Of a DNA stretch of 64,000 nt, positions 63,943 to 64,000 are shown one piece after another; positions within the stretch are counted from its first letter, which is position 1; every line of letters begins with the position of its first letter. Position numbers and translations under genes: made by a program. The notes under the pieces were generated by a model that made no database searches, was not told the origin of the DNA, and saw only the letters and a program-made list of their open reading frames with translations. The DNA lies in contig NZ_MOBM01000010.1 of the NCBI RefSeq assembly GCF_003732275.1, positions 115,284 to 179,283 on the forward strand. The letters are read 5' to 3'. This stretch comes from Pseudomonas frederiksbergensis (GTDB lineage Bacteria > Pseudomonadota > Gammaproteobacteria > Pseudomonadales > Pseudomonadaceae).

Positions 63943-64000
63943 CTATATGTCAGTACCGATGCAAAACTGACCCACCCTACCGGTTGAAAACTGACCCACT
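63943..64000. mobile_element. Apparent end of an IS21-like insertion sequence, cut by the window
   Basis: The last 58 bases contain AAAACTGACCCACC and AAAACTGACCCACT about 27 bp apart, after TGTCAGTACCGATG. Repeated CTGACCCAC motifs at the terminus are typical of IS21-family elements. The transposase genes would lie beyond the window. Confidence 0.5.

Overview
The window is a chromosomal segment of a Pseudomonas of the P. fluorescens group. This is inferred from high-GC coding DNA, a complete wss (acetylated cellulose) operon, divergent ampR/ampC, the tig-clpP-clpX-lon-hupB-ppiD block in the usual Pseudomonas order, and many REP palindromes of the kinds found in these genomes. No CRISPR array or rRNA is present.

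Layout. 0.2-6.1 kb: TauE/SafE exporter, erythromycin-esterase-like hydrolase, VOC protein, DUF4174 secreted protein, ampC and divergent ampR. 6.2-10.0 kb: D-glucarate catabolism (gudD, an MFS importer, divergent FadR-type GntR regulator) with candidate GT-N3-AC operators in the intergenic region. 10.4-25.2 kb (minus strand): nine-gene wssABCDEFGHI operon for synthesis, export and O-acetylation of cellulose; no wssJ follows wssI. 25.4-41.8 kb: housekeeping and small accessory genes (trhP, AI-2E family permease, shikimate-dehydrogenase-like protein, yceH, DUF1993, sstT, an MFS pump, nhaR, a TerC protein, pbpG, folD) and several small proteins. 42.0-42.4 kb: tRNA-Arg, tRNA-His and tRNA-Leu. 42.8-51.3 kb: trigger factor, ClpP, ClpX, Lon, HU-beta, tRNA-Asp, PpiD. 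51.5-54.9 kb: DUF2242 lipoprotein, AraC regulator, and a nitrilase-fold protein that has lost two of three catalytic residues.

55.3-61.7 kb is a Tn7-like transposition module of lower GC, all on the minus strand: tnsA, tnsB, tnsC and a tniQ/tnsD-family gene. Two features stand out. A second TnsA-like protein is encoded upstream of tnsA but has lost most of the nuclease residues. The tniQ/tnsD gene reads as one frame of about 704 codons broken by a tandem 5-bp duplication (frameshift) and, further down, an in-frame TAG; the three pieces look like three separate genes. Beyond it (62.0-64 kb) lie a frameshifted kfrA-like pseudogene, mostly non-coding DNA, one unrecognised ORF, and the apparent end of an insertion sequence at the window edge.

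The tns module is the most unusual part of the window: the cut-and-paste core (TnsABC) looks intact, its target selector is broken, and a catalytically degenerate TnsA paralogue sits beside it.
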